From: BOG-908 sp963751795
GTDB lineage: Bacteria; Pseudomonadota; Alphaproteobacteria; Acetobacterales; Acetobacteraceae
NCBI GenBank assembly: GCA_963751795.1
Contig: CAVVVI010000004.1
Coordinates: forward strand, 310,001 to 374,000
Direction of reading: 5' to 3'
DNA length: 64,000 nucleotides
How positions within the stretch are numbered: the first letter of the stretch is position 1; the number at the start of each line of letters is the position of its first letter. The position numbers and the translations under genes were made by a program. Below the pieces are notes generated by a model. The model worked only from the letters and a program-made list of their open reading frames with translations. It searched no databases and was not told where the DNA came from. This document shows, in pieces, positions 26,888 to 34,797 of the stretch.

Positions 26888-27427
26888 TCACGCCTGGACC
26901 CCCACCGCCGTCCAGCGGTTCGGCCTTAAGGACAAGTCCTGCTCTGCCCACCCCATTGCCGCCATGTCCAGCCCTGCCGCCTCGGCCAACACGGGCAGGA
27001 TGCCGAGTGTCATCCGGTCGATGCGCGTGATCAACGCAATCTGCGCGCACTCGTTGAGGTTGTGAGCGTCGAGCTGGCAGGCGATATCGCTGATCGCAGA
27101 CATCTGCACAGCAGCATCAGCGACCGTTCTGGCGGGTTGGGTTGTGATTAACAGGCGCAAGGCGTCCTGCCTCTCGTCAAGCAAGTCTTGCGCCCTCGTT
27201 GCGATCAATCGACGCCTGCCGTGCGCAGGGTGCTCCGCATTAGAGTTCACCATCGTGGCTACGTCGAACGCATGGTAAGCCTTCTCGGAACGGGCGAGCA
27301 TCTGTCCCAGCAGCAGGATCGACGGAGCGTCCTGAAGCACGTTGGACGCCGCTTCAACGGCCGCTTCCCAGGCTTCATCTGCCGCGTGAATCGTCTGTGC
27401 GGATGTGCTATCTTTGTGCGTAGCCAT
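26888..27427 (-). CDS. Hypothetical prophage-type protein
   Basis: A helical, acidic protein of 179 residues starting MATHKDSTSAQTIHAADEAW. A conserved-looking core is MSAISDIACQLDAHNLNECA followed by ITRIDRMTLGILPVLAEAAG. It has no signal peptide, membrane segment or catalytic motif that I recognise. It is transcribed divergently from the ribbon-helix-helix gene, and its start at 27427 lies about 70 bp from that gene's promoter, so both may answer to the same operator. Confidence 0.6.
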   Translation of the reverse strand: MATHKDSTSAQTIHAADEAWEAAVEAASNVLQDAPSILLLGQMLARSEKAYHAFDVATMVNSNAEHPAHGRRRLIATRAQDLLDERQDALRLLITTQPARTVADAAVQMSAISDIACQLDAHNLNECAQIALITRIDRMTLGILPVLAEAAGLDMAAMGWAEQDLSLRPNRWTAVGVQA

Positions 27428-27498
27428 AGTGCCTGCTCCTTCAGGTGCGGTGGTCAGGCCGAGCCTGGGTGTTGCAAGCGCCCTTGCTCGGCTGTTCC

Positions 27499-27557
27499 TT
27501 GCGGAACGTCGCTGGTTTACCTACAATGTCGCCATCTGTCAACGTCAACGTAGGTAA
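27499..27557 (+). promoter_or_regulatory. Promoter with overlapping 8-bp inverted-repeat operator
   Basis: A -35 TTGCGG (27499-27504), a 17-bp spacer and -10 TACAAT (27522-27527) form a good sigma-70 promoter for the ribbon-helix-helix gene. A perfect inverted repeat TTACCTAC (27517-27524) and GTAGGTAA (27550-27557) overlaps the -10 and brackets the probable start site. This is the layout expected for autorepression by the encoded Arc-like protein. A short direct repeat (GTCAAC twice) lies between the arms. Confidence 0.6.
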
Positions 27558-27566
27558 GTGTCGCCG

Positions 27567-27779
27567 ATGGTCAAATCTCACTCACTAGGGATCAGGCTAC
27601 CACCGGAGGTCAAGGATGCCTTGGAGGGTGCGGCTAGAGCTGATGTGCGCTCAATGTCATCGATGGCTGAAAAGATTTTAACCGATTGGCTTCAACAAAA
27701 CGGTCATCTGCCAAGGACGAAACCCGGCATAATCGAGTATTATGAGCAGCTTGCAACCGAGAACCCGGACAACGATTAG
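27567..27779 (+). CDS. Ribbon-helix-helix (Arc/CopG-type) transcriptional regulator
   Basis: A 70-residue protein from the ATG at 27567 (MVKSHSLGIRLPPEVKDAL); a GTG at 27558 would add three residues. The beta strand SLGIRLP is followed by helices EVKDALEGAARA and SMSSMAEKILTDWLQ, matching an Arc-like RHH. It would bind DNA as a dimer of dimers through the strand. It is the only gene in the element with its own evident promoter/operator and may be the master repressor, analogous in role to Stl/CI in satellites. It lies convergent to the structural operon. Confidence 0.75.
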   Translation: MVKSHSLGIRLPPEVKDALEGAARADVRSMSSMAEKILTDWLQQNGHLPRTKPGIIEYYEQLATENPDND

Positions 27780-27889
27780 TCTAACTTCAGGGTCTGCGGG
27801 GCGCTGAAGGGCGCCTACTTCGTTCAGCTAAATAATCGACCAGCTGCGGGCGACTGCTTAACGAGCGCCGCTCAGAAAACTTGATGTGA

Positions 27890-29857
27890 TCACTCCAAGC
27901 CCGTGTTTGCCTGCGGGGTTAGCAGAGGGTGTCGCGCCATCGATGCTCGCATTCCGGCGGCGATAGCGTCCGCATCGCCCCGCGCTGCATTCACTTCCAC
28001 TTTTTGGATATGCACAGTGCTGCTGTTGTCGGTGTCGCCATGAACTTGAGAGATCGAGGATGCCACATTGGCGCCGGGCGCCAGGTTGGCCTGTATCTGC
28101 CGGATATAATGGCGGGTTTCGGGGGGAAGCCCGCTGTCGTCGCCGGTAGCAGCAAAGCGCCCGAGACTGCTATTGTTCGGCCCCGCGTTGTAGGCCGCGT
28201 CCGCTGCCTGCATGTTGCCGTGCATCTTTTTCAGCACGTGCATGTAGTAGCGCAGGCCGCCGTCCGCGTTCTGGCGCCAGTCGTAATCTGCATCACCAGG
28301 CTTTGCGGTGATGCCTAAATCACCCGCCGTCTTTGGCATGAGCTGGGCTGGGCCGAATGCACCAGCCGGGGAGAACTTGTCGTAGCCGCCTTTTTCCGCA
28401 CGGAACAAAGCAACCATGTGGTCGGGATCGAGCCCACGCTTAAGAGCACGCTTGCGCACGTAGGCTTCAATATCGGCAGGCAGCACGGGCGACTGACGGA
28501 AGCCGGCCGGCGCACCGATTGTTGCCCCTGGTCCGCCTGTGCCGTCAGGCGCAATCGGGTCAACGATACCGGCCTTCTCACCAAGCCAGTGCAAGCCCTG
28601 GTAAGTGTAGGAATCTTTGAAGTTCCAGCCGACACGATCAACCCAGCCTCGCGGCGCCGCCTTGTCGGCTGCTGTTGCTTCCGCCTCCGCTTTCGCCGCG
28701 GGCACGCCCCTGTTGATCAGCCGGTCAACCTCGGATTCATGCCAGTGCTGCTTATAGCTGGCGCGCAAGTCCTCAAGGCTCGACTTTCCGCTCAGCACAT
28801 CCCCAATGGAGGAAACGTCCTTCAACAGCCGCACCAGATCGGGGCCGAACTTGAAGGTGAGCTGCTGACGCAAACGCTCGAATGATTGTTCAAGGTCCGT
28901 CGCCGCCGTGGCTACCTTTGCATCCTCGCGAACCTCAAGGGGGTTCGGAACGCCCCTCTTCTTCGCCGCGTCGATGGCGGCTTGAACAGCCTGCGGCCCC
29001 TTCTCTGTAAGGTTGATGGTCCCGTCATCCATCAGCCCCGACATCAGGCCCGAATACAACTTCGGGTCCATCTTCTCGCCAGCGCGCGCAAACTGCATCA
29101 CGAGCTGTTCGGGATTCAGAAACTTGCCGTCAGGACCTTTTAGCGTGAGCTGCTGACCGCTCATCTTCGACAGTTGACCCATCAACCGCGGAAGCGTGGT
29201 GATGTCCGCGCCGGTTCGAAGCCCGACCAGGGCTTGAGACAAATTGCCCAACGTCCCGATAGCCGCCTGAGCGTTGCCGCCCACAGCCGAGGCAACCGCG
29301 TTGCCAAACGCGGCAACCTCTCCGATGGGCAGATCTAGGTTGTGCGCCGTGCGACCCAGATCGGCAACGCTGTTAGCCGTGGCCTTGATGGCTTCCACAG
29401 CCAGCGCGCCAGCAACCGCCGCGCCAAACCCCAGCGCAGCCTCCTTGGCAGCGTCGAAGCCTTCCTTGCGCTCCTTGGCGGCCTTGCGGTTCGCCAGTGT
29501 GCGCTCGCGCTCGGATTCTTTCTCTTTGCGCACGTCATCGGCGCGGGCCTTGTCCTTTTCCTTGACTGCGGCCTTGTCGCGTCGGTCGTTCTCTTTCAGC
29601 GCCTGCTCGTGAACGCGCTGCTGCTCTTTGGTGCGCTTGGAAGCCTCGCGCTCTTCCTGCTTGACGCGGGCGGCGGCTTCCTTCTCACGCTGGGACTGCG
29701 CCTTGGCGGCCTTATCGCCCGCCTTGTCGATGTCCTCTACGCCAGCCGCGATGGCAGCCGTGGCCTCCTTGGCGCGATCTTTGGACGAGATGAAATCAGA
29801 TGCGTCTAGCTTTAGTTCGACTATCAAACTGTCGATGATACTGCTGCTGCCGCTCAT
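27890..29857 (-). CDS. Phage tape-measure protein with lytic transglycosylase domain
   Basis: A 655-residue protein. Residues about 40-130 form a highly charged coiled coil (REKEAAARVKQEEREASKRT region). A hydrophobic segment GFGAAVAGALAVEAIKATAN follows. Residues about 470-600 are an SLT (goose-lysozyme-like) domain with VALFRAEKGGYDKFSPAGAF, where the Glu is the likely catalyst, then GPAQLMPKT and AADAAYNAGP. It sets tail length and opens peptidoglycan during DNA entry. Its start overlaps the hub-like gene stop by 4 bp. At about 650 residues it predicts a short tail for a tape-measure protein. It is the last gene of the operon. Confidence 0.88.
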   Translation of the reverse strand: MSGSSSIIDSLIVELKLDASDFISSKDRAKEATAAIAAGVEDIDKAGDKAAKAQSQREKEAAARVKQEEREASKRTKEQQRVHEQALKENDRRDKAAVKEKDKARADDVRKEKESERERTLANRKAAKERKEGFDAAKEAALGFGAAVAGALAVEAIKATANSVADLGRTAHNLDLPIGEVAAFGNAVASAVGGNAQAAIGTLGNLSQALVGLRTGADITTLPRLMGQLSKMSGQQLTLKGPDGKFLNPEQLVMQFARAGEKMDPKLYSGLMSGLMDDGTINLTEKGPQAVQAAIDAAKKRGVPNPLEVREDAKVATAATDLEQSFERLRQQLTFKFGPDLVRLLKDVSSIGDVLSGKSSLEDLRASYKQHWHESEVDRLINRGVPAAKAEAEATAADKAAPRGWVDRVGWNFKDSYTYQGLHWLGEKAGIVDPIAPDGTGGPGATIGAPAGFRQSPVLPADIEAYVRKRALKRGLDPDHMVALFRAEKGGYDKFSPAGAFGPAQLMPKTAGDLGITAKPGDADYDWRQNADGGLRYYMHVLKKMHGNMQAADAAYNAGPNNSSLGRFAATGDDSGLPPETRHYIRQIQANLAPGANVASSISQVHGDTDNSSTVHIQKVEVNAARGDADAIAAGMRASMARHPLLTPQANTGLE

Positions 29858-30735
29858 GGTGCGTTCACCGACTCAGAGTAGTTTGGCGACAGTGCTTCCA
29901 TCGTCATGAACCAGGCGCCGTTCGGCGTCTCGGATTGTAGCTCGTAAGATAGATTGATGACGTTCCACAGTCCGCACGCAGGTTGGAGGCTGCTCTCAAC
30001 CTTGATCTGCTGTCCGTATTTGACCGCTGGATTTAGCAGGGCCTTGACGATGACGCCTTGCGTGGTGAAGGTCGGAAACCCGACCATGCCAGTTGCTGGT
30101 GAAAATACGACAGGCACGCCAGCCCGAAACCCGTTCTTCGGCCAAATAGCAAGCGTCTTATGGTCAATAACCCAATTGAACTCTCCCGCCTCCGCAATTT
30201 CCTGCACCTGCATTCGTGCCGAACCTGACAGGTAAGGATGCGATACCCGAACGTTGACGCCGTTGTTCTCGAATTGGTAGCCCATGATCTTCGCAAGGCT
30301 CTCAACGATTCGCGCACAGTCAGCGCCGCCGTTTATGCTTGTCGGTTTGGCCGGCTTGATCGCGTCCACCAGGCCCGTAAACGCGGTGATGCTGAACGCC
30401 ACCTCGGGCGCTTGCGCGTAATCCGCCATCGCCGACTGAATGTTGCCGACCGCCACGACCGCAAGGCCCGCCTCGTCGTCGCCAGCCGACACCTGAACCA
30501 CGGTCGATGTCGCGGCATCCGGCGGCGCCCCATACGTGCCCAGCTGGGCCATAAGAGAGGGCGACAATCCGAAAACCCTGAGCTGCGTCGTCGTCATCCC
30601 GGCGCCGCCGGATTTAACGATGGAAACCGAACACCTTAGACCCGACAGCGTGATGATGTTGGAATTGGTGCCGGCGAAGCGCGTGCCGTCCATCAGCTGA
30701 AAGGCGAGCTCAATCTTCCGCTTGGTGAAGCTCAA
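29854..30735 (-). CDS. Phage baseplate hub-like structural protein
   Basis: A 293-residue protein from the TTG at 30735 (LSFTKRKIELAFQLMDGTRF); an ATG at 30789 would add 18 residues that overlap the upstream gene. The pattern is a strand-rich N-terminal domain, then NIITLSGLRCSVSIVKSGG, TQLRVFGLSPSLMAQL, later CARIVESLAKIMGYQFENNG and VIDHKTLAIWPKNG. It resembles the gp27/Mu gp44-like hub family of contractile and siphovirus tails, which seats the puncturing complex under the tube. The match is by pattern memory, so moderate. It is coupled to the tape-measure gene by a 4-bp overlap. Confidence 0.6.
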   Translation of the reverse strand: MSFTKRKIELAFQLMDGTRFAGTNSNIITLSGLRCSVSIVKSGGAGMTTTQLRVFGLSPSLMAQLGTYGAPPDAATSTVVQVSAGDDEAGLAVVAVGNIQSAMADYAQAPEVAFSITAFTGLVDAIKPAKPTSINGGADCARIVESLAKIMGYQFENNGVNVRVSHPYLSGSARMQVQEIAEAGEFNWVIDHKTLAIWPKNGFRAGVPVVFSPATGMVGFPTFTTQGVIVKALLNPAVKYGQQIKVESSLQPACGLWNVINLSYELQSETPNGAWFMTMEALSPNYSESVNAP

Positions 30736-30772
30736 GTCACACCAGCCAATCCGAGATGCCGGCAGCCGTCCA

Positions 30773-31525
30773 TCACGGCACCTCAACAATCGGCAGTGGC
30801 GCCTGCGGATTGACCTTCAAGTCTTCTAGCGCGTGCTGCCAGCGCGACGCACCGAAACGCGCAAGGTTGTCCGCATTGTCCTCGCTACCATCGATCCAGA
30901 ACCGACCTTGCATGGTCAAACGATCAATCACGCGGTTAATGCGCCGGTCGTGATCCGAGACAAATGGCCCCGCACTCGTATGAGCCTCGACCTTCACCAC
31001 ACCGCTGCTGCGCAGAGCCGCCAACGTGGTCATCATCACAACAACCTGTCGCTGCATCGCCTCGGTTCGCTCAGCAAGCGATGCGACAAAGGGGTGCTCC
31101 GCGAGCACCCGCGCCGCAGCCCGATCAACACGCGTGGCCAGCTCGCCTGCCTGCGACGCCGCCCGCGCCTGGCGCTCGGGCAGCGAATCGAAGGCAACGC
31201 CCGCCACCGAAAGGGCGTCCTGCGCCGCCTGCAACTTGGCCCGCGCGGCGGGCACATCCCCGGCCGGGCTTGGAATACCCCCCAGAGCCGCGGAGACGGC
31301 ATCTTCCGCCGCCTTGCCCTGCGCGACGGCCAACTCCGCTTGCGCTGCCTCCAGCTCACCCCTGGCCGCAGCGAGGGTCGCGTTGAGCGATCCCCATGCC
31401 CCGTCCAGCACTGCGGAAGCCTGTGCATGGGCGCCTCGCGCCGCAATCGCTAGCGCGAGATCGGCGCGCGCGGCCGTGTCAAAGCCGGAAGGCTCGACGG
31501 GCCGAGCCCGCGACGGGCGAAGCAT
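30773..31525 (-). CDS. Alanine-rich coiled-coil phage protein of unknown function
   Basis: A 250-residue protein from the ATG at 31525 (MLRPSRARPVEPSGF), 5 bp after the previous stop. Residues about 45-130 are long Ala/Glu/Gln helices, probably coiled coil. The C-terminal 70 residues are more mixed, with GVVKVEAHTSAGPFVSDHDR and MQGRFWIDGSEDNADNLARF. It lies in the structural operon between a 90-residue protein and the hub, so it may be a tail-assembly or scaffolding part. No known family is recognised. I see no capsid or portal signature. Confidence 0.6.
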   Translation of the reverse strand: MLRPSRARPVEPSGFDTAARADLALAIAARGAHAQASAVLDGAWGSLNATLAAARGELEAAQAELAVAQGKAAEDAVSAALGGIPSPAGDVPAARAKLQAAQDALSVAGVAFDSLPERQARAASQAGELATRVDRAAARVLAEHPFVASLAERTEAMQRQVVVMMTTLAALRSSGVVKVEAHTSAGPFVSDHDRRINRVIDRLTMQGRFWIDGSEDNADNLARFGASRWQHALEDLKVNPQAPLPIVEVP

Positions 31526-31530
31526 CGCGA

Positions 31531-31803
31531 TTACCCGCGCACGCGGTTGGCGTCGGGAAACATTGCGGCGCGCGCTGAGCGCTGTTCGTCCGTCGCCAGC
31601 GTGACCGTTCGCCCGCCGCCCCGAGCGATCCGCCAAGCCCTTTCAGCGCCGCCCTGAGCAAAGGCGTCGCCGTCCCGGCCGATGCGGTTCAGCGCCTCGA
31701 CGTACACCGCATTGGCCGAGTCCATCGCGAGCGTCGTGCCCACAACCGGCTCAACCTCGGCTCGTGCCGCCAACGTTTCCTGCACTCTCTGAACGATACT
31801 CAT
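31531..31803 (-). CDS. Small phage-operon protein of unknown function
   Basis: A 90-residue protein beginning MSIVQRVQETLAARAEVEPV, continuing GTTLAMDSANAVYVEALNRI and ending with a basic tail. The ATG at 31803 has AGGAG about 8 nt upstream. Position between the SpoVG-like gene and the coiled-coil protein suggests a virion-assembly role, but nothing in the sequence identifies it. Confidence 0.55.
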   Translation of the reverse strand: MSIVQRVQETLAARAEVEPVVGTTLAMDSANAVYVEALNRIGRDGDAFAQGGAERAWRIARGGGRTVTLATDEQRSARAAMFPDANRVRG

Positions 31804-31849
31804 TTCCGCTACTCCTAGTTAAAAGTTGTTTGTCGAAAGGCTACGCCCG

Positions 31850-32221
31850 TTACCCCGCTGCAAACAGCATCGGCGCATTCTTCTCGCGGAACGCGAACGC
31901 TTCCGGGTTTGCGGCACGGCACAACGCAACCACGCGCTCGGAAAACTCAACGTAGCGCCTGTGATCCCGAAAACGCACCGTTGGGCGAAACACAAGCGAG
32001 CCGGACTCATCACGGGCCGGACTATCGGCCTGCAACACCAGGCATGTCGGAAGATGCGCCACCGCCAAGTCGCGCGACCGTTGCACGATCCGGATACCGT
32101 AGACGTCCATGCCCGAGTCACTCAGGATTACGCTGGCATAGCCAATCACGCGATGGTTGGACGTTACCTTGCGGGGCAGAAACTCTATCAGCTCAATGCG
32201 GAGTTCAGGAAGGTCCACCAT
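31850..32221 (-). CDS. SpoVG-like small protein in the packaging operon
   Basis: A 123-residue protein from the ATG at 32221 (MVDLPELRIELIEFLP), which overlaps the terminase stop (TGATG). The centre, RVIGYASVILSDSGMDVYGIRIVQRS followed by a V/L strand and FRDHRRYVEFSERVVALC, has the same order as SpoVG: beta strands with V-x-D-x-F-V-x-x-I-R-V, then FRDI-x-x-P and a C-terminal helix. SpoVG proteins bind nucleic acid as regulators. Similarity is in pattern only and should be tested structurally. Its place right after terL is unusual. Confidence 0.5.
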   Translation of the reverse strand: MVDLPELRIELIEFLPRKVTSNHRVIGYASVILSDSGMDVYGIRIVQRSRDLAVAHLPTCLVLQADSPARDESGSLVFRPTVRFRDHRRYVEFSERVVALCRAANPEAFAFREKNAPMLFAAG

Positions 32222-33651
32222 CACACCCCGATCAAGTCTTCAAGGGTGAAAACGAAACCGCGCTTTTTCGCAAAAGCGACAAGTAGGGCGCCGGCAACAG
32301 CGTTCGCAGTGTCATCGTGACCGCCGGGCGGATGGTCGATACTATCGCGCCCGCCGCGCGCTGTTCGACGCTCAAGGCTGCACAATTGCGCACTAAGCCT
32401 CGAAAGGTCTAGCAACTCGACCTGACCACTATTCAACAATGGTAAGATGTCGCGATAAATATCGCTTTTTGGCTTTTCACTGCACTCGTAGGAAATACCA
32501 TGCTCGCGGAAGCGTTCGCGCGGCCATTCCCCCGCGTATCGGTCGCCTGTGACCTTGTTGACGCGGTAGGCTTGCAACAACTCAGCGAACTCGACAACCA
32601 CGCTTTCCGGCGAGAAAGGCGGCTTGCGTTCCCGCACTGCATCCAACACCGCCCGCTTTCCGTCCGCGTGTGCGATGGCGAGGGTCATGCTGTCCGATGA
32701 TCCTCCGGACGGGTCCACAAAAGCCGCGTAGCGCATGCCGGAGAGGGGCGGCAGCTCGTAGCGGCCGAGGGCGGTGCAGCCGTCCACCACCTCTCGGGTC
32801 AGAAATTGGGCTATGTCGTCGCGGAACTGCGCGCCGAACTCGGCAGCCGCGTTCTGGCTGTCTTCCTCGTAAGCCTCCTCGATGATCCGAGGGTCAAGGG
32901 CAGGGTTCATCTCCCGCGTGGTGCCGCGCCAGACCAGCACCCGCGACGCGTCCTGTGCCCAATGCTTGCGGAAGGCAGCGTAGAGAGGGCCGCGTTTGTC
33001 GTAGGGCGAGCTCGCCATCAGCAGAAGCCCGCCAAGGTTCGCCAAGCCAGGGCGCAGGGCGCGCAGGATTTCCTCAGCTGGGTTGGCGCTGGCGTCGTCG
33101 GATCGCCAGAACGCCACCTCATCGCAGATCGCGGCAACCAGACTGTAGCCTCTCGTGACCCTGAAACTTGCGGTGTGGACTTCAACCACGACCCCAGTGG
33201 TGAGGGTCAGGCTCTCGGCGGTCTGTCCATCGAGGAGAGGGGTGAGCAGAGGCACGGCGTTGAACATGCCCACCATGAACCGCATGACAGACCGCGCCTG
33301 CTTGCGATCGGCGGCGATGATCGCGACCGTTCCGACCTCACCAGGCCCCAGCCGGTCTCGGTAATCGCGAAACACGGCAAGGAACACTGCCAGGAGAGCC
33401 AGCACGCGGCTTTTGCCTCCGCGCCTGCCGACGATAAGAGCGGCTTCGGCAAAGGCGGCCGTGGGAGGCTCCTGGCGGCCTGTGTGGTGCCGATAGGCGG
33501 CCAGGGCGCCGGCATCCATCGGCAGGGCGAACAGAGCGGCCAGGAACGCGCGCCAGGCCAGCCAGGACGGGCCGGCGAACAGCGGTGCGAACAATCGAGG
33601 ATCGTCCAAGGCCTCAATGATGCTGACGGATGGAGAGGGAGAATGCTTCAT
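32221..33651 (-). CDS. terL: Phage terminase large subunit
   Basis: DNA-packaging motor of 476 residues. The ATPase domain shows Walker A VGRRGGKSRV, Walker B LVAAICDEVAFW and the coupling motif LLLMASSPYDKRG. The nuclease domain has FVDPSGGSSDSMTLAIAH (first acidic residue) and GHDDTANAVAGA near the C terminus (last acidic residues). It would cut and translocate DNA into a prohead. All motifs are intact, suggesting function. No capsid or portal gene lies nearby, so a partner phage would have to supply the prohead. Confidence 0.9.
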   Translation of the reverse strand: MKHSPSPSVSIIEALDDPRLFAPLFAGPSWLAWRAFLAALFALPMDAGALAAYRHHTGRQEPPTAAFAEAALIVGRRGGKSRVLALLAVFLAVFRDYRDRLGPGEVGTVAIIAADRKQARSVMRFMVGMFNAVPLLTPLLDGQTAESLTLTTGVVVEVHTASFRVTRGYSLVAAICDEVAFWRSDDASANPAEEILRALRPGLANLGGLLLMASSPYDKRGPLYAAFRKHWAQDASRVLVWRGTTREMNPALDPRIIEEAYEEDSQNAAAEFGAQFRDDIAQFLTREVVDGCTALGRYELPPLSGMRYAAFVDPSGGSSDSMTLAIAHADGKRAVLDAVRERKPPFSPESVVVEFAELLQAYRVNKVTGDRYAGEWPRERFREHGISYECSEKPKSDIYRDILPLLNSGQVELLDLSRLSAQLCSLERRTARGGRDSIDHPPGGHDDTANAVAGALLVAFAKKRGFVFTLEDLIGV

Positions 33652-33734
33652 GATGCTAAGCCTGCCGGCGCGAGCATGACACCCGCGCCGGGCTTGGCTA
33701 CGCTGCGGCTGTTCACACCAGCAACGGAGTCGCT

Positions 33735-33923
33735 ATGTCTATCAACATTCAAGGTGAGGGCCGCGAGGCCGTTATCCTCAAGATCGTTTGCGATCTCGCG
33801 CTTTCTGAAGCGAAAACGGTCACCTCCAACGGCTTGTTCAGTGAAGGGGCGATTGACCGTGAGTGGCTTTCGGAAGCCTTTACCTTCGCCCGCAGCTGCG
33901 TAGACGGTCCAACTCGCAGGTAG
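33735..33923 (+). CDS. Small hypothetical protein opposite to the packaging operon
   Basis: A 62-residue protein MSINIQGEGREAVILKIVCD with a GGAG ribosome site 5 nt before the ATG. Amino-acid composition is balanced and globular-looking (VTSNGLFSEGAIDREWLSEA). It lies on the plus strand in the 283-bp space between the small-terminase-like and large-terminase genes. Small control proteins sit in such places in satellites. Its coding status is probable, not certain. Confidence 0.5.
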   Translation: MSINIQGEGREAVILKIVCDLALSEAKTVTSNGLFSEGAIDREWLSEAFTFARSCVDGPTRR

Positions 33924-33934
33924 AGAAAGCCGTA

Positions 33935-34285
33935 TCATGCTGCGACCTGCCGGGACGCCAAGTGCTCCTGTAAAGTTCGGGTCGGTGCGATAACAGGCTT
34001 CATGCCCAGCCTACCCAGGAGGCGGCTGTAGCTGTTCGCCCAAGCCAAATAGGCGCGGCTGTCGTGCTCGGTCATCTCGCCCGTGGCGGCGAAATGCTCG
34101 TCCATAAGCGCCAGCCGAAGGCGCAGCTGGCACGCTTGTTCAATCAGCGCGCGCTGCACGGCAGAGGGGGCGCCGCCTACGTGCGCGAGCAACTCCGCAC
34201 GCCCCTGTCGCAACACGCGCGCTTCGCGGGTGCGACCGTCAAGCTTCGCGAGTGAAGCTGGGGCGCTATACGGTCCTATCGCCAT
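33935..34285 (-). CDS. Phage small-terminase-like protein
   Basis: A 116-residue helical protein: MAIGPYSAPASLAKLDGRTR, REARVLRQGRAELLAHVGG, PSAVQRALIEQACQLRLRLA and RAYLAWANSYSRLLGRLGM. The N-terminal basic helices followed by a long oligomerising helix and its place ahead of terL suggest a DNA-recognition (TerS) role. I recognise it as a common type of short protein in alphaproteobacterial prophages, but no experimentally defined family comes to mind. It lies between the candidate origin and terL. Confidence 0.55.
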   Translation of the reverse strand: MAIGPYSAPASLAKLDGRTREARVLRQGRAELLAHVGGAPSAVQRALIEQACQLRLRLALMDEHFAATGEMTEHDSRAYLAWANSYSRLLGRLGMKPVIAPTRTLQEHLASRQVAA

Positions 34286-34797
34286 GCTATCGGCAGCTCC
34301 TGGCTCAAACGAAATACCCGCTCGTTACCCTCGACATGCCGATGAGCATAAGGCGAAGAAGAATACGCTGCAATTACAACAGTCTATAACAAAGCAGCAC
34401 ATGACGCGAGGACATGTGCTGCACGCACAGTCCGACGATGCGTCGTGGGTGCACGAGAATGCCGGTCTGTCAGATCGGGAATCGCGTGCGCTCCTTTGAC
34501 AGTATACACTCAAATAAAAGCCGCTTGGCGGGTTTAGTTACAACTTGCCTGTCGGCACTCTGCATTGAGATAACAAGTCATTATCCCACTAGCGCGAGTC
34601 AATACAGTGGATTTTTGGAAGCACAAAAAAGCGGTTATAGTTCATTTTCTGGTCGCCTCACTTCCACCAAAAACCATGACGCATGACGGACTGTGACGCA
34701 TTTTCCTTCGTGCTAATCACGTGAGAAGAGTGTTTTCCAGAACATGCACTTCTCCCGTGAATACCTATATGGGAAACGCGTCATCGTGCGTCATGCG
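34286..34797. other. Non-coding AT-rich interval with iteron-like repeats: candidate replication origin
   Basis: About 510 bp between the small-terminase-like start and the VapE stop. The motif TGACGC recurs: ATGACGC at 34401 and 34676, GTGACGC at 34693, and the inverse GCGTCAT at 34778, 34788 and 34795. ATGACGCATGACG (34676-34688) and CGTCATGCGTCAT (34789-34801) face each other. A perfect 10-bp hairpin GCAGCACATG/CATGTGCTGC lies at 34394-34422. The stretch 34500-34670 is AT-rich. Iterons beside a primase-helicase gene are how satellite origins are built. A packaging site is another option. Confidence 0.6.

Noticed and set aside
34325..34686. Short open frames in the 510-bp interval of the element
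   Set aside because: No ribosome sites, odd Cys/Ser-rich composition and they run through the hairpin and repeats; better read as a non-coding control region.
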